Assembly (NCBI GenBank): GCA_000507305.1
Contig: DF239152.1
Location: 191,461 to 255,460, forward strand
Length of the DNA: 64,000 nt
From: Breviolum minutum Mf 1.05b.01
Lineage: Eukaryota; Sar; Dinophyceae; Suessiales; Symbiodiniaceae
Direction of reading: 5' to 3'
In this document: positions 53,601-64,000 of the stretch, piece after piece
How the letters are laid out: each line of letters starts with the position of its first letter
How positions within the stretch are numbered: position 1 is the stretch's first letter
Notes under the pieces: model-generated
The model's database searches: none
What the model saw: the letters and a program-made list of their open reading frames with translations, nothing else
What the model was told of the DNA's origin: nothing
Made by a program: the position numbers and the translations under genes

Positions 53601-56600
53601 GATAGAAAAATTGATGAAGCAGGTACTTAACAAGAATCATTCAGCGAGCTGCCTCTTACTATATGTTACTATCGCAAGGACTCCTATCCGCAGCCCGCAG
53701 TCCCGCTGTACTGTTGCCCTGTGTCTCGGTAATTTCAACCACTCTAAAATCATGTTATATCATCTCACTATCATGTCAGGTATTACAGGTATCCAAACAT
53801 ACTGTACATGGACGAATATGGCATTACAATGCCATACTTTGGGATGAATCCTCTTCGATCTCTCCGTTTTTATACCTATGAATATCTTTATGTTTGCCAT
53901 GAGGTAAACATTTGCTTCGTGTTTACCATCAAAAACAACTGCTCCATATGCTTAGAGAGCTTCCGAGACTTGGGGGAAAAATCGCATTACTTATGGGTCG
54001 TCCAGGGTGGCTGAGCCCAAGGTTGTCCAAGAAGTCGATAAACTTCAATTTTGGGCTCTTACAGTCAATCACTTTTCAATGCTATACCAAAAGAACAGGG
54101 GTCATGATGAATTACCAAACCAAGCAATGCACTTGTACAAGGAACTTCCCTCAAATAAACCATATACCCTCTGGTAAACTAACATAGCTATGAAATATTA
54201 TATCCGCATTATCAATAGGAAATACATCTTCAATCATCCGGCTCCAGTTTCCAGCCAGCTATGGGTACCTCAATGACCCTCACTGGGTACCAATGTGACG
54301 AAAACGAAGGTTTGCCACCAAAAAACCCTCCATGGATGGAACTGTTCCTTTTAAAATTTCATGGATGCGCCAAAAAAAAAGATCTGGACAATCATCACAG
54401 GATTCAAAGAATATCCATACACTACGAGATGCTATATATTCATAAATATATAGACACAATATAACTTATATATATATATATATCATTACATAACATTTAG
54501 TGACTATCTCGTATCTACCGAACAAAACATATAACCTGTATTGTACTGTTGATGGAAAAAATCCTGCACCAGCTGATAGTTTATCCAATAATTTACATGG
54601 TTTTATACATCCCAGGTGGTTTTATCGCCGGATTTCTGAACCATCAACCGTATCACTCGTGTGTTTCAACCAACATCTTGGCCTTTTCGGAAAAGGTTCC
54701 CAACCCCCTACGACGATGTTTTTTCACCGCCGGGACACCTTTCAGGTCGCCCTTGTGATAGTTGTGAGATGACCTGAGAAGGTTGGATCTAAGTCAATCA
54801 TAAATATGTATGATAATACACCCTGGAAGATTAACATGGACCATAATATACCATAATCATGGAGGTTTGGATGATCATTTTCCTTTCTAAATGGGTGATT
54901 TGTAGGTTCCAGCCGTTAATCTTGTAGGGTGTATATCATATCGTATCATCATTGGAACTCCAAAACAAACCGCCCCTTCCAGGGTACGGATTCCAATGAT
55001 ACTACTGTGTCAGTCAAAGATAGAAATTTAAATGCCTGTATACCTTCTAGCTTTGAGGACTAGATTTATGTATCATCTATCAAAAACAGTACAGTATGTA
55101 TTTCTTTTGCGAACCTTTCTTGAGAAGTCATGGCAAAAAATAATCAAGCAACATCAATTTGAAGACATCGATTGACAAAATCGTGAGTAGTTCATGAGGA
55201 TGCAAGACTGAACTCTAATGACTTCAAAGAAGTAAACTATATCTCATAGGATTCATGTATGATTACTAAATGTAGGTAAATATCCGGCCAAAACGTGTGT
55301 GTTGACCGCGGCCCCGCGAGAACATTCAACGGGAAGCTAAAACGTGGCAGGCGTGAGCATTTTGGGCATTGGAGAAGTTGATCGTTTGTCATGCTTGGGA
55401 GTTGGGTCCTTGAGCTAACTCCCTCTCAAACCCGAACCCCTAAACCCTGAAACATAAACCCTAAAGCCTAAAACATAAACCTTAAAAGCCAAACCCTAAA
55501 ACTACAAACCAACCTAAAAACCAAACACCTAAACCCTAAAGTGGCCCTAAAACCCTGAAGTCTCTAAAGCCTAAATCCTGTGTGGGGGACACGCTTGTTT
55601 TGTCGGTAAATATACCATACATGAAACCTATGGGTATGCATCTACAACCATTTTACATCCCCCATAATTGAAGATTCATAACTCTGAAAGGATGGAATGA
55701 ATACCAAAACTTTGACTCCGCAAGAAGTGCTTACTTGCTCTATATCAATCCTGCACCCCATCCCCTTCACTGCCTGCCCCAACGTAAACAAGGACTTGTT
55801 GATGGCCTGGCCGTTGACACCAAGCATGATCAGCTCGATCCCAGAACGTCCAAATTACAAATATACATATATAGCGTACCCTCCAGAATCTAGTCCACTC
55901 AATATCAATGATTCCGGCTGATGGATGAATCAACTCTTAAAATATAACCATATGACTCATATGACAATCTATCTGGGCAGTACGTCAAGCCCTCGTGCCA
56001 ATGAACGGGCTGAAAGTTTGTGATCTGGGAGCAAATGACATTGTAGAAACGGGACTTAACAAACATTGATCCCTTCAAAGTTGACAAAACAATTACTGGC
56101 CCGAAAACTAACATATTCCCATGAAAAATTGCTGGTTGGGACGAAGATCATTTCCTTTTGAACTGGTCCCCCTTTCAGGTGACATTCGGTCATTTTCGGG
56201 GGGGGGGGGGGGTACAGCATAGCTGACAATAAACCAAGGCTGCACATGTTTTTTCGCTACTTTACGCATGCAGGTCTACAAGTTGCTACAAGCAACTTGC
56301 AGACCTTGAGACGCTTCCTGGTTGGTGGTTTCAAGTGAATTAAAAAAGATAGAAACCAAATCTGATCATCTTGCTCAAGTAGCGGTTACAGCACAGTAGA
56401 AGAAGGACCATGTTTGAAACCACCATCGATGAATCTATCAAAAAATTTTAAAAACTTATTTTGCAATGTCTGACTTGACTGACACGCTTCAGTCATCAAA
56501 CAATCTGTCTCTGGTGGCAATCTTTGGCCACAAGAGTGATCTTATAGATCACCAAGTTCCGACGACATCTTCCCATGAAAACGAACAAACGTCAACTGCC

Positions 56601-57239
56601 TGCACAAAAACCTTTGATTTTGAAGGATTCTGGACATTCAAATAACTCCTTATTTCGTAATGCCAAGGACACACACATTACTTTGCTAGTTCCAAATCGT
56701 TCTACCCAAATCACTTCTTAGCTTAATCAAAGTTTCATGATTTTTCTTACTGGACTGACATGACATGTCATGCCAGTTCCCTTCAGTTCATTCAAAGTTC
56801 CCGTGACTCAGCGCCCTTGCCAACACGTGGCTTGGTGGTGTCTGCCTCGATGGTTGGCAAGGAGGCAGAACGAAATAGGAGAACATACAACGATGGGTAC
56901 ATTTCAAAAACAACTGTTACACCTCCAAAAACTAACAATCTAACAAGACAATGGAAAAACTACCATTTGAAGATGTATCTCTTATCAAAAATGGTGATTT
57001 TTGATTGCCATGTTAGATTTCTGGAGGGCAAGTAGTCTATCAATAAATAACAAACATCACCTGACTCAACCGAAGGCGGCAACAAAAATCCACCCAACTT
57101 CCTGGCGATAACCAGCTTTTATCTCCCAGTATTCTGCCGTCAGAACTTCAAACAACCTATTGCTACCAAAATTGTAGGAATTTACCAAAAGTCCTTACCT
57201 TGAAGTCAGCTTCCCGGAAGTTTTCGTACTCTCAAAGGT
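50536..57239 (-). CDS. Kinesin motor protein (C-terminal half of motor domain and neck)
   Basis: Kinesins are microtubule ATPase motors. Exons: 56801-56845 (ADTTKPRVGKGAESR), 55751-55806 (AINKSLFTLGQAVKGMG), 52995-53037 (HVPYRNSKLTQLLQ), 52014-52046 (DSFGGSALCLM), 51362-51434 (VTCISPPSAFAEETVNSLNY) and 50536-50609 (NKSSVPKNQNQAMN). Together these match the conserved kinesin order INKSL, YRDSKLT, LLQDSLGG, ISP..ETL.TL.YA and the neck NK. Junctions after 55751 all close in phase, with GA, GC and GT donors. A further exon, 57199-57239 (TFESTKTSGKLTS, GTAAGG donor), resembles the strand before switch II. The DLAGSE switch-II element, switch I and the P-loop were not found. ADTT after a missing AGSER recalls kinesin-3, but the subfamily is not secure. 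A (CAT)n microsatellite starts 16 nt upstream of the neck exon. Confidence 0.85.
50625..50680. repeat. (CAT)n microsatellite
   Basis: Uninterrupted CAT units just upstream (in transcript sense) of the kinesin neck exon. Confidence 0.95.
52084..52195. repeat. Fold-back repeat family B
   Basis: TACTGTTGATGGAAAAAATC at the left and TTTTCTCCATCAACAGTA at the right, with ATACATCCCAGGTAG core. It lies in a kinesin intron. Confidence 0.88.
53111..53240. repeat. Inverted repeat, separate family
   Basis: GATGTCCCAGGAAGTTAG at the left is mirrored by CTAACTTCCTGGCACATC at the right. Confidence 0.78.
53355..53450. repeat. Fold-back repeat family C, diverged
   Basis: TACCCTCCTGGAAACTCACA left arm and GCTAGTTGTTTGGAGTGTA right arm. 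Confidence 0.68.
54544..54652. repeat. Fold-back repeat family B
   Basis: TACTGTTGATGGAAAAAATC left arm, TTATACATCCCAGGTGG core, GAACCATCAACCGTA right arm. Confidence 0.85.
54817..54933. repeat. Fold-back repeat family C
   Basis: TACACCCTGGAAGATTAACA left arm, GTTAATCTTGTAGGGTGTA right arm. Confidence 0.82.
55428..55580. repeat. Degenerate CCCTAAA telomere-like tract
   Basis: About 150 bp built from CCCTAAA and one-base variants (AACCCTGAA, AACCCTAAAG, GCCTAAA, ACATAAACC). CCCTAAA is the complement of the TTTAGGG telomere repeat known in plants, green algae and dinoflagellates. Confidence 0.75.
56320..56427. repeat. Fold-back repeat family A, diverged
   Basis: GGTTGGTGGTTTCAAGTG left arm and GTTTGAAACCACCA right arm. 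A further one-armed remnant lies at 36176-36235. Confidence 0.65.
56919..57031. repeat. Fold-back repeat family C
   Basis: TACACCTCCAAAAACTAACA at the left and ATGTTAGATTTCTGGAGGGC at the right; lies between two kinesin exon candidates. Confidence 0.75.
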
Positions 57240-57489
57240 CTGACAAAAAATAGGTGTTCCCTTAATGCATTGCCGACAAAAAAACACTCGAGAAATCTAT
57301 CCGATCTAGTATCAATGTCTGCAATAATTATGTATATATCATGATGTATCATGCATGCTCACAAGCTTTACAACATATTCAACAAATCCATACAAATCCC
57401 AAACAAACTGGGTTTTTCTGAGAAAATACAATACAATCCTATCAACCAAAACCAACCAAACCAACCGCCGTGAAAAAAAACTGCCCATC

Positions 57490-60400
57490 CAACTCCTCCC
57501 CGACCAGGTTGAGCTGAGCTACAATACTTCGAAGAAAGCTCGCCACTGATTTGTGTTGATAGAACTCCGCATGATCCACCTGGTTACTCTCTTGGTGAAA
57601 CAAATCCGCATGACCCGGTAAAAAACGCCTTATTTAAAGGGCTCGGGGCCCTGAAAAATATGTGCCGGCAGCAGCCAAACAAAGGGGGTGTCTGCCAATA
57701 AGCCTTTATCTTCTACTCTCAATCACTCAAATCCACGCACAAAGTCTGATGAAAACATGTTGAAGCAACGTGTGCAAGGGATAAAAAATGATGAACATCT
57801 GACACGGATTGCAAATGATGCTTTGGAAAAGGGTAACTGACTCGAAAAATGTCTATTCATCTATTCTAAAAGCGTTGTGCTATTTGATGTATCTATGTCA
57901 AATGTTAAATGGCTGTAAGTTGCCACTTCTTTCTTCCTACCAAACAAAATCATCAATGAAGCTATCCTTGCATTGTAATTGAATCCCTTCCAAGTTTACC
58001 TCTGAGTTTGTTATCCGTTGGAACTACCCCGCCATCCAGTAACAATCAATTACTATTGAGATTCTTACATTTTTACGTTCAGGAATCCCAAACTAAACGA
58101 CTTTATTGAAGCCAATCCAGGATCCAAGTTATCTGTTTGTCAGACATGGATGGTAACGAAAACACCTTTCACAAAACCTTCACGGCCAAAGAACCAAACG
58201 TTTTCCGGATGAATCTGCACGAGAAAGATCCGCTCTCCACTCTAAGAGCTTCTTCAAGACCTCAGTGGCCATGTTGTAACGCAGGGCCATGCTGCATTTG
58301 CACACATTGACACATTGGTTGTTTTTCTATTTTATTTTTTGGTGGATAAAGTTTTCTTGCACCCCACCCCAAAAAAATGGTTTGAAAGCGGATCAAACAT
58401 TGAGGATCTCTTTCAGCATGTCTGAGAAATACAACTGTAGAGTTTGTTGCTTCCAGCAGAACGTCCGAAAACTATCAAAAACTATTCGAAACCATCGGGC
58501 AAGCAATTCCAGTATGCTAGCCCATCTCAATCTCAATCGTTCCGTGGTTCCACAGTGTATCAACCTATATAGGCGGAATTGTCAAGATTCATGACAGAAC
58601 CAAGCACCAAAAACTAAGATTCGTTATTTGATTGGCATTGCGGGAGAGTATACTATAGTATTAGTACTCCTCCTTCGCGACAATGTTGTTGTTAAGGTAT
58701 TCTTGCTGATGTGTTGTTTTTTTAGGTGCAACGCTTTCTATTTTGCCGGGTGCCGCCCTGTTCTTTAACCAAAGGCACAGTCAAATGCCCCTTGGAGGCA
58801 GCGTGTACTGCAGCTGTTTCATAGCCTGACCACGTCAAGGCTGTAAGTGGGGTTCAGAGAGCTCGAATTGAGGAATAATACATCACAATGGAAAAAATGG
58901 TTTAGATGGATCAGTCATATATATACATATAATTATATATCTAATGTTATAGTCAATTATATAAGTTCTCCACACATACATTTTTTTGTACATGTACTCA
59001 TACTTTAGCTACAATTTTCACATGATAGACCGTGTGAATTATAACTATGACTGCAATAATATATTCATATTCCATATATCTCGGTAGTTACTTTATAATA
59101 CTTCACCAGTTTGAATTCGAAAAAAAAAAAACACGTTTTTTTGTACGATTCCCTTGGTACTCCCAGCCTCTCGCAGACTTTGGCGCATGGCGTTTAAGTA
59201 GCATCTCCATCCTAGATCCAGAACGCAACCAGCAACGGTGATCAACAATTGTGGGAAATTGGTGGTTTCTCTTTCTGCTCTGTACTACAGGCTACTAAGG
59301 GATTGGATGACATACATAGTGGTTTGTATAGAAACACTGAATACCCCACGGCTTCAAAGTGCTGCATAATTGTTACCTTTTCAACCACTAGGGCAATATC
59401 AAATCTTGGGTGTTTGGTATCAAACGTACATGGAAAACAAAGATCTTGCAAATGTTGCATAGATACATGATTTACATGATCCCATGATTCAGGTGGTTTA
59501 GCTACTTAGTTGGTCCCTGGTGGAAGCGTCTTATTATGAGAAAAAAAACACAGTCGAAGACACAACCTTCTGACCAAAATGATTCCAAGTATATAAGAGT
59601 CAAACGATTTCGGAAATATGTCCAACTTGCAGAAAAGGATCTGATGGTCTCAAACAACTAATTACCACTAAATTACCACACTTTCAACGTTCAACATTCA
59701 CCACGCTCTCCAACATTCGGAATAACCAACACCCATGGCATATCCCTTTCTTTTCGCCAAGGCGACAATTCAGGATATCCGCCATCCGCCGCACTCGCGA
59801 AGGGTTGAAGCTTTCTCTCATCAAAGGCTGTCAATGAAGCACCATGATCCAGCCTTAAGGACCATGGGTTAGTAGAGGATCAAATGCGACTCGGCATGCC
59901 TTGTTTAGTGGGGGACACCTGTAACCCAACGAAACAGTTTTACAACTTATAGGATATAAGATGTGGTAACCCCTTTGCTGTAACCATGGTTGTTGTAGGA
60001 TTTTTGCTTAACCCAAGTACTGAGGGATTAATAAGTGAAGAGCAAGAATTTGCCAACCACAAAACTTGAGAGCATCCAAATTGTTTGCAGGCTTTCCATG
60101 CCAAACAGGAACTTTAAAATGAAATGGGTTTTGCCGAAGTTGGTTATGAAGTGGTGGAATGTCACTAACTAACCTCTTCCCATTATATAAATATATATAG
60201 ATCATATTAAATCCTTCATGTTCGTTTTGCTTGAAGATTTAGGCAAGGAGATGTTTTGTCAGGCAGTTTTTGCTTCAGGTTTGAGGACGCATGCAAAAGC
60301 TTCAATCGAAAAGCTGGCACAGCAATTCCGCCTGCCATTCTTTTCTTGGGTGTTTGAGAATGTGTTTGATACCGATACCAGTCAAATTCAATCAGTTTAC

Positions 60401-62646
60401 ATAAATACATGCAAATACCCATATATCAACAAGCAAAACATCTTCAAGTAGTCTTCCCATAAAGATTAACGCCTCAACCGCATCAGAACTTCACAGGAAA
60501 ACCCTGCTGAAAGTCTTCACACCGCGCCACAAGAGTTTCGCCACATGCCCCGCGTCATTGAAGGCTGCGTGATGCAAGGGCTCTTTGTCCTCTGCATCTT
60601 TCCTCGGATGAAAGATGTGAGCAGGTTGATTCACCGAACATGTCAGGTACCTAAAATGGAGGTTCTCACCTTTTTAAGCTGTATGTAAGGCTTATGTAAG
60701 GGAAACCGGCCCCAAAATAGCCTTATAAGGTTCAGTACAGTACCTCCATTTTAGGTACCTGAAAGTCTTGGTGATTGATTGGTTGGTTGCTACTGTTAAT
60801 ATACAGCACGCGCCTATATATACCACAACCTGGTTGCACTTCAGTTTTTTCAAGTACCCATATGTTTCCCTCTGCCTTTTTTTGTGGTGCGGGAAAGCAT
60901 CAAATAAGTGGGTGGTGGGTGTTGTGATGAGCAAACGAGTTGATCTTGATGATGACGCATGTTTCCATATTTCATGGTCCTAACAAATCAGCAACAAATC
61001 AGCAACTGTCATCCCAACACTTGAAGTGGAAAGAAACTTCTTCTAAGAGCTACAGTGACAGTACGGAAAGAGATGTTGTCAACATGGTTGCCATAGTACC
61101 GAAATTAAGTCAGAAGGTGTCTAACGGGTGGCGTGTGGCATTCATCACATTGTGTTGTTTTCTTTGAATGGCAGAAACTAGACCTTTTGCGTATTGATGC
61201 CGGCTGCTGACCATTGGAGGATCACACTATCATGTTTGGAATGGATGTACATACATTGCGTCTGTGTCTTTTGCTTCCCCTTCATGTCGTTGATGAAATG
61301 TTGACTGAAACTTGTCTTGATAGGTTCCTGCTTTTGGCTCTTGATGGCTCTTGATCATCACTTCTGGATCTTTGGTCACAACTGAGGATGTTAGGTTGGC
61401 CAGCCTCTGGATGTTTGAACCACTGGCCGTGAATTGCCCATCAAAGTCTCACCTAAACTATCTATACGCTCAAATTTAAATGTCACAATTCCTCATGACA
61501 CAAGGACACATCATCATCGTCATCAAGATCTTGCTGCACATCATGCACTTCGACCTCGCACATGATTGCATGTTTACTCCGTGCTCCCAAACCCACTGTC
61601 GTTTGCTACAAAGGTGAACATGCAACCAGACCAAACCACCTCATTATCCAAGTGTCAAACGAACGTCCGCGCCACGTGACAACAACAACTGCCTCAAAGA
61701 GTGGCATTGATGGAAAAGATTTGCATCATCAATTCATATGGTGAATATCTGTATGTATGTATACATGTAGATATTATAGTTATTAAGACTGGTATCATAT
61801 TACATAATAATATGATATAATATGTCATATGTATGTACACAATTTATGAACAAATATCGATATGAATGTGTCCCAAATCAATTGTTCACTGTTTTTCAAC
61901 CGTCCCAGAAGTTTGTTCGAGACTGAAATTTCATCAACAGTTGTCTAATGAACTGTGACTATTGGAAGAATCAACAAGTACAAACAGGAAGGTGTCATGC
62001 ACCCTGCGGTATGCTTCCATATATGTTAGGATTATGTAGGATTATAATATTCTAATGGCAGTTTGGCGCAGATTGGCATGTTCCTTCCACTAAATGATAC
62101 CAAGATTGCTAAAGAAACAACCTGCATCAACTTGCCATGTGATCTGCATGCACATGTCCGTGCCACCAACAGCAATGCCACCAAGGGAGCGGCTGTTCAA
62201 CTGCTAGTTCCATGATCCAATGTATGCTGCGAGTTTTTCCCACAAAGTCCCGAGGAGAGTGATGCCACTTTGGATAAATATCACTTGGAGAAATGTCCTA
62301 TCACTCTGGATAAATCAAATCCATGACTTTGAGTTCTTTCCGTAAAATAGAGCCACGCGATGTTACATCTGAAAAATCATTGGTTTACCACCTGTCGTGC
62401 CGAAGGTGAATCGGGTCGTCTTGTTCAAGACATAAACATATTTTACCCTTCTAATGTTGACTACCTACAGCTACGATGTGGGCACCGGATCCAGTTATAA
62501 GTAGGGTGAAATAACACCAGTTACCCCTTTGTAAGGCCATTTATAGGGGCCCCATAACTCTATGGACCCTAGTAGCTTGCTATTTCTTCAAAGGGACGTT
62601 ACCGATGCATGTCCATTCTCAGCAGCACGATGCAAGGGTGGTAGAT
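57490..62646 (-). CDS. Ankyrin-repeat protein, partial
   Basis: Ankyrin repeats are helical protein-interaction modules. Exons in order: 62603-62646 (LPPLHRAAENGHAS), 61649-61692 (QLLLSRGADVRLTLG), 59147-59211 (MEMLLKRHAPKSARGW), 58747-58825 (YETAAVHAASKGHL, ending LVKEQGG), 58418-58516 (ILELLARWFRIVFDSF...), 58206-58291 (EVLKKLLEWRADLSRADSS), about 57645-57691 (HPLCLAAAG) and 57490-57545 (SIVAQLNLVGEEL). The L..AA..GH, LL..GAD and D.SG..PL.LAA patterns are canonical. Phases close from 59147 through 58206; the join to 57.65 kb fits as protein (SSG-RHPL) but would need a non-AG acceptor, so that boundary is unsure. More exons are expected between 59.2 and 61.6 kb. The gene may run into the kinesin exons to its left or end before them. 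Confidence 0.72.
60643..60762. repeat. Inverted repeat with 20-bp arms
   Basis: CAGGTACCTAAAATGGAGGT is mirrored by ACCTCCATTTTAGGTACCTG. Confidence 0.85.
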
Positions 62647-62718
62647 CTGAAGGCCAAGAGAGCTCAGCCCGCCTGGGAACCCGCTAACGGATCCATGGGA
62701 AATCTGTCGAGCAAAGTA

Positions 62719-62844
62719 TACACTCACTAAAAATAACAGCCAAAGCCCCTAAAAATGAATAAAAATAAGCCATCCCAAAAGGACATGAATCATCTTCCAA
62801 CCATGCATTTTCATCTGCTAGCTGTTAGTTTCAGGGAGGGTGTA
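62719..62844. repeat. Fold-back repeat family C
   Basis: TACACTCACTAAAAATAACA left arm and CTGTTAGTTTCAGGGAGGGT right arm. Confidence 0.72.
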
Positions 62845-63204
62845 TGTTTTAGTTTCAGCATCCAAACAAAAAATCACTAACTTGTAATAGCAATTCCTAT
62901 GAACTTTAGAGACACCGTTGATGGAGAAAACCATACATCAGTTGGGATGATCACCTGTAGATCATGTCAAATTACGTACAGTATATAACAAATATAACTA
63001 AGAAAGTTTATCAAATATCTACAAATATAACTAAGAAAGTTTATCAATGTTTATCATAATGTTTGTCCATCCCCAGCAGCTACAAATCTCTCCCCATAGT
63101 GGGCGGGGACTTGAGATACCTAATCATCTCAAACAGTTCTGTTTCTCTCCCTTTCAAGCACCAGCTGCACCCAAATACCCGTTTTTTACCAGTTTCAATG
63201 TAAT

Positions 63205-63319
63205 TACACCCTGGTAAACTAACATAGACATAGCAATGGAAAATGCACCCTTTGAATAGTATGTATTTCCTATTGAAAATGGGGATATTCCATTGCTATG
63301 TTAGTCTACCAAAGGGTAC
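63205..63319. repeat. Fold-back repeat family C
   Basis: TACACCCTGGTAAACTAACA left arm; ATGTTAGTCTACCAAAGGGT right arm; inner AGCAATGGAAAATG / TATTCCATTGCT arms. Confidence 0.83.
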
Positions 63320-63437
63320 ACCGTACTGCATCAAATTAGATAATGCAAACAAAAAAACTGCGAGACAAACATCAGGATGAGCTTACCGGCTGAGAGAACG
63401 ACCCATTCACCAGATTCAACCTTTTTATACCACCTGG

Positions 63438-63519
63438 AAAGTAGATGGCGCAACTCCCATGTATTGGTTTATCATGGCCCCTTACTAAGCCACCTTTTGG
63501 GAGTTGCGCCATCTACTTT
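63438..63519. repeat. Inverted repeat with perfect 21-bp arms
   Basis: Arms start AAAGTAGATGGCGCAACTCC and end in its exact reverse complement at 63499-63519; 40-nt spacer. The perfect match suggests a recent element. Confidence 0.87.
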
Positions 63520-64000
63520 CACTATGGTGTATGATACATGGTGTGTTTACAATTGAATCTTCCTATCACTCAAAAACCAAGAGGACAAAGTTCCACCACC
63601 AAACCTACCGCAGGTCATTTCCCCACGTTTTTGCTGGAGGAGAGTGTATATGGACAAGGTACTGACCATCCCGAGTTCATGAAACTGTATGAATGGTTCC
63701 ATGTTCAGACATGCATCGTTCTGGCAACGATGCAAACTGAACAAGTCAAAACATCTCAGAATATATAATCTGTAAGGACACGTTAATGAAAAGGTATAAA
63801 GAGACTTGTTTTTTAGATACCAACCCAATCATGGGCCATTGACCTAGGCTGAATCAAACCAAACATCTTCCAGAAATTGCTGTGTTCACCAAAAAGTGCT
63901 CCAAACTCTGTCCTCCTTTATGACTTTAAACATCCCTTCGTCCAACATCAATTACCACCAAGACGCTGATCCAATAACAGCTTCACAATGGAGGTATATC

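Noticed and set aside
60218-60451. Plus-strand frame (GLRTHAKASIEKLAQQF...)
   Set aside because: Coding-like, but three minus-strand frames are also open here, one of which could belong to the ankyrin gene. No strand could be chosen.
62590-62715. Plus-strand frame with good codon pattern and a GTATAC donor
   Set aside because: The antisense reads PPLHRAAENGHAS, an ankyrin repeat, so the plus-strand frame is an antisense shadow. This is a warning that codon pattern alone does not decide strand here.

Overview
The window is eukaryotic nuclear DNA, AT-rich between genes. It holds many short exons (about 25-260 nt) in long introns packed with ~100-bp fold-back repeats. No long intact gene is visible on either strand. 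All exons I could confirm lie on the minus strand. I read them by translating short stretches, testing splice sites and requiring reading-phase continuity from exon to exon.

The splice pattern suggests the organism. In the best gene (an ATG18/WIPI homologue), five intron donors are GC, four GT and one GA, and nine of ten acceptors read AG followed by G. GC/GA donors with an AG|G acceptor are typical of dinoflagellates. The one-directional gene order and a degenerate TTTAGGG-type telomere-like tract at 55.4 kb fit that, so I infer a dinoflagellate or close relative. The low GC is unusual for the group and the assignment is unproven.

Layout, all minus strand, gene starts at the right: 0.8-10.0 kb, ATG18/WIPI PROPPIN (autophagy), with its C-terminus off the left edge. 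11.3-20.0 kb, a gene of about 15 exons for an unrecognised protein. 20-24 kb, repeats and one weak exon candidate. 24.3-26.8 kb, unrecognised gene starting at 26792. 28-31 kb, scattered exon candidates. 32.7-35.9 kb, a complete six-exon gene of about 214 aa, unrecognised. 37.2-38.9 kb, a four-exon unrecognised gene. 40.7-46.2 kb, a ten-exon probable multi-pass membrane protein. 50.5-57.2 kb, the second half of a kinesin motor domain plus neck. 57.5-62.6 kb, ankyrin-repeat exons. The last two may be one gene or two.

The repeats form at least three fold-back families: A (CTAG ends, GGTGGTTTC arms), B (CTGTTGATGG arms) and C (ACCCTCC..AACTAACAT arms). They occur throughout the introns and intergenic DNA and never inside a confirmed exon. 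No rRNA, tRNA, CRISPR or bacterial-type element was seen.
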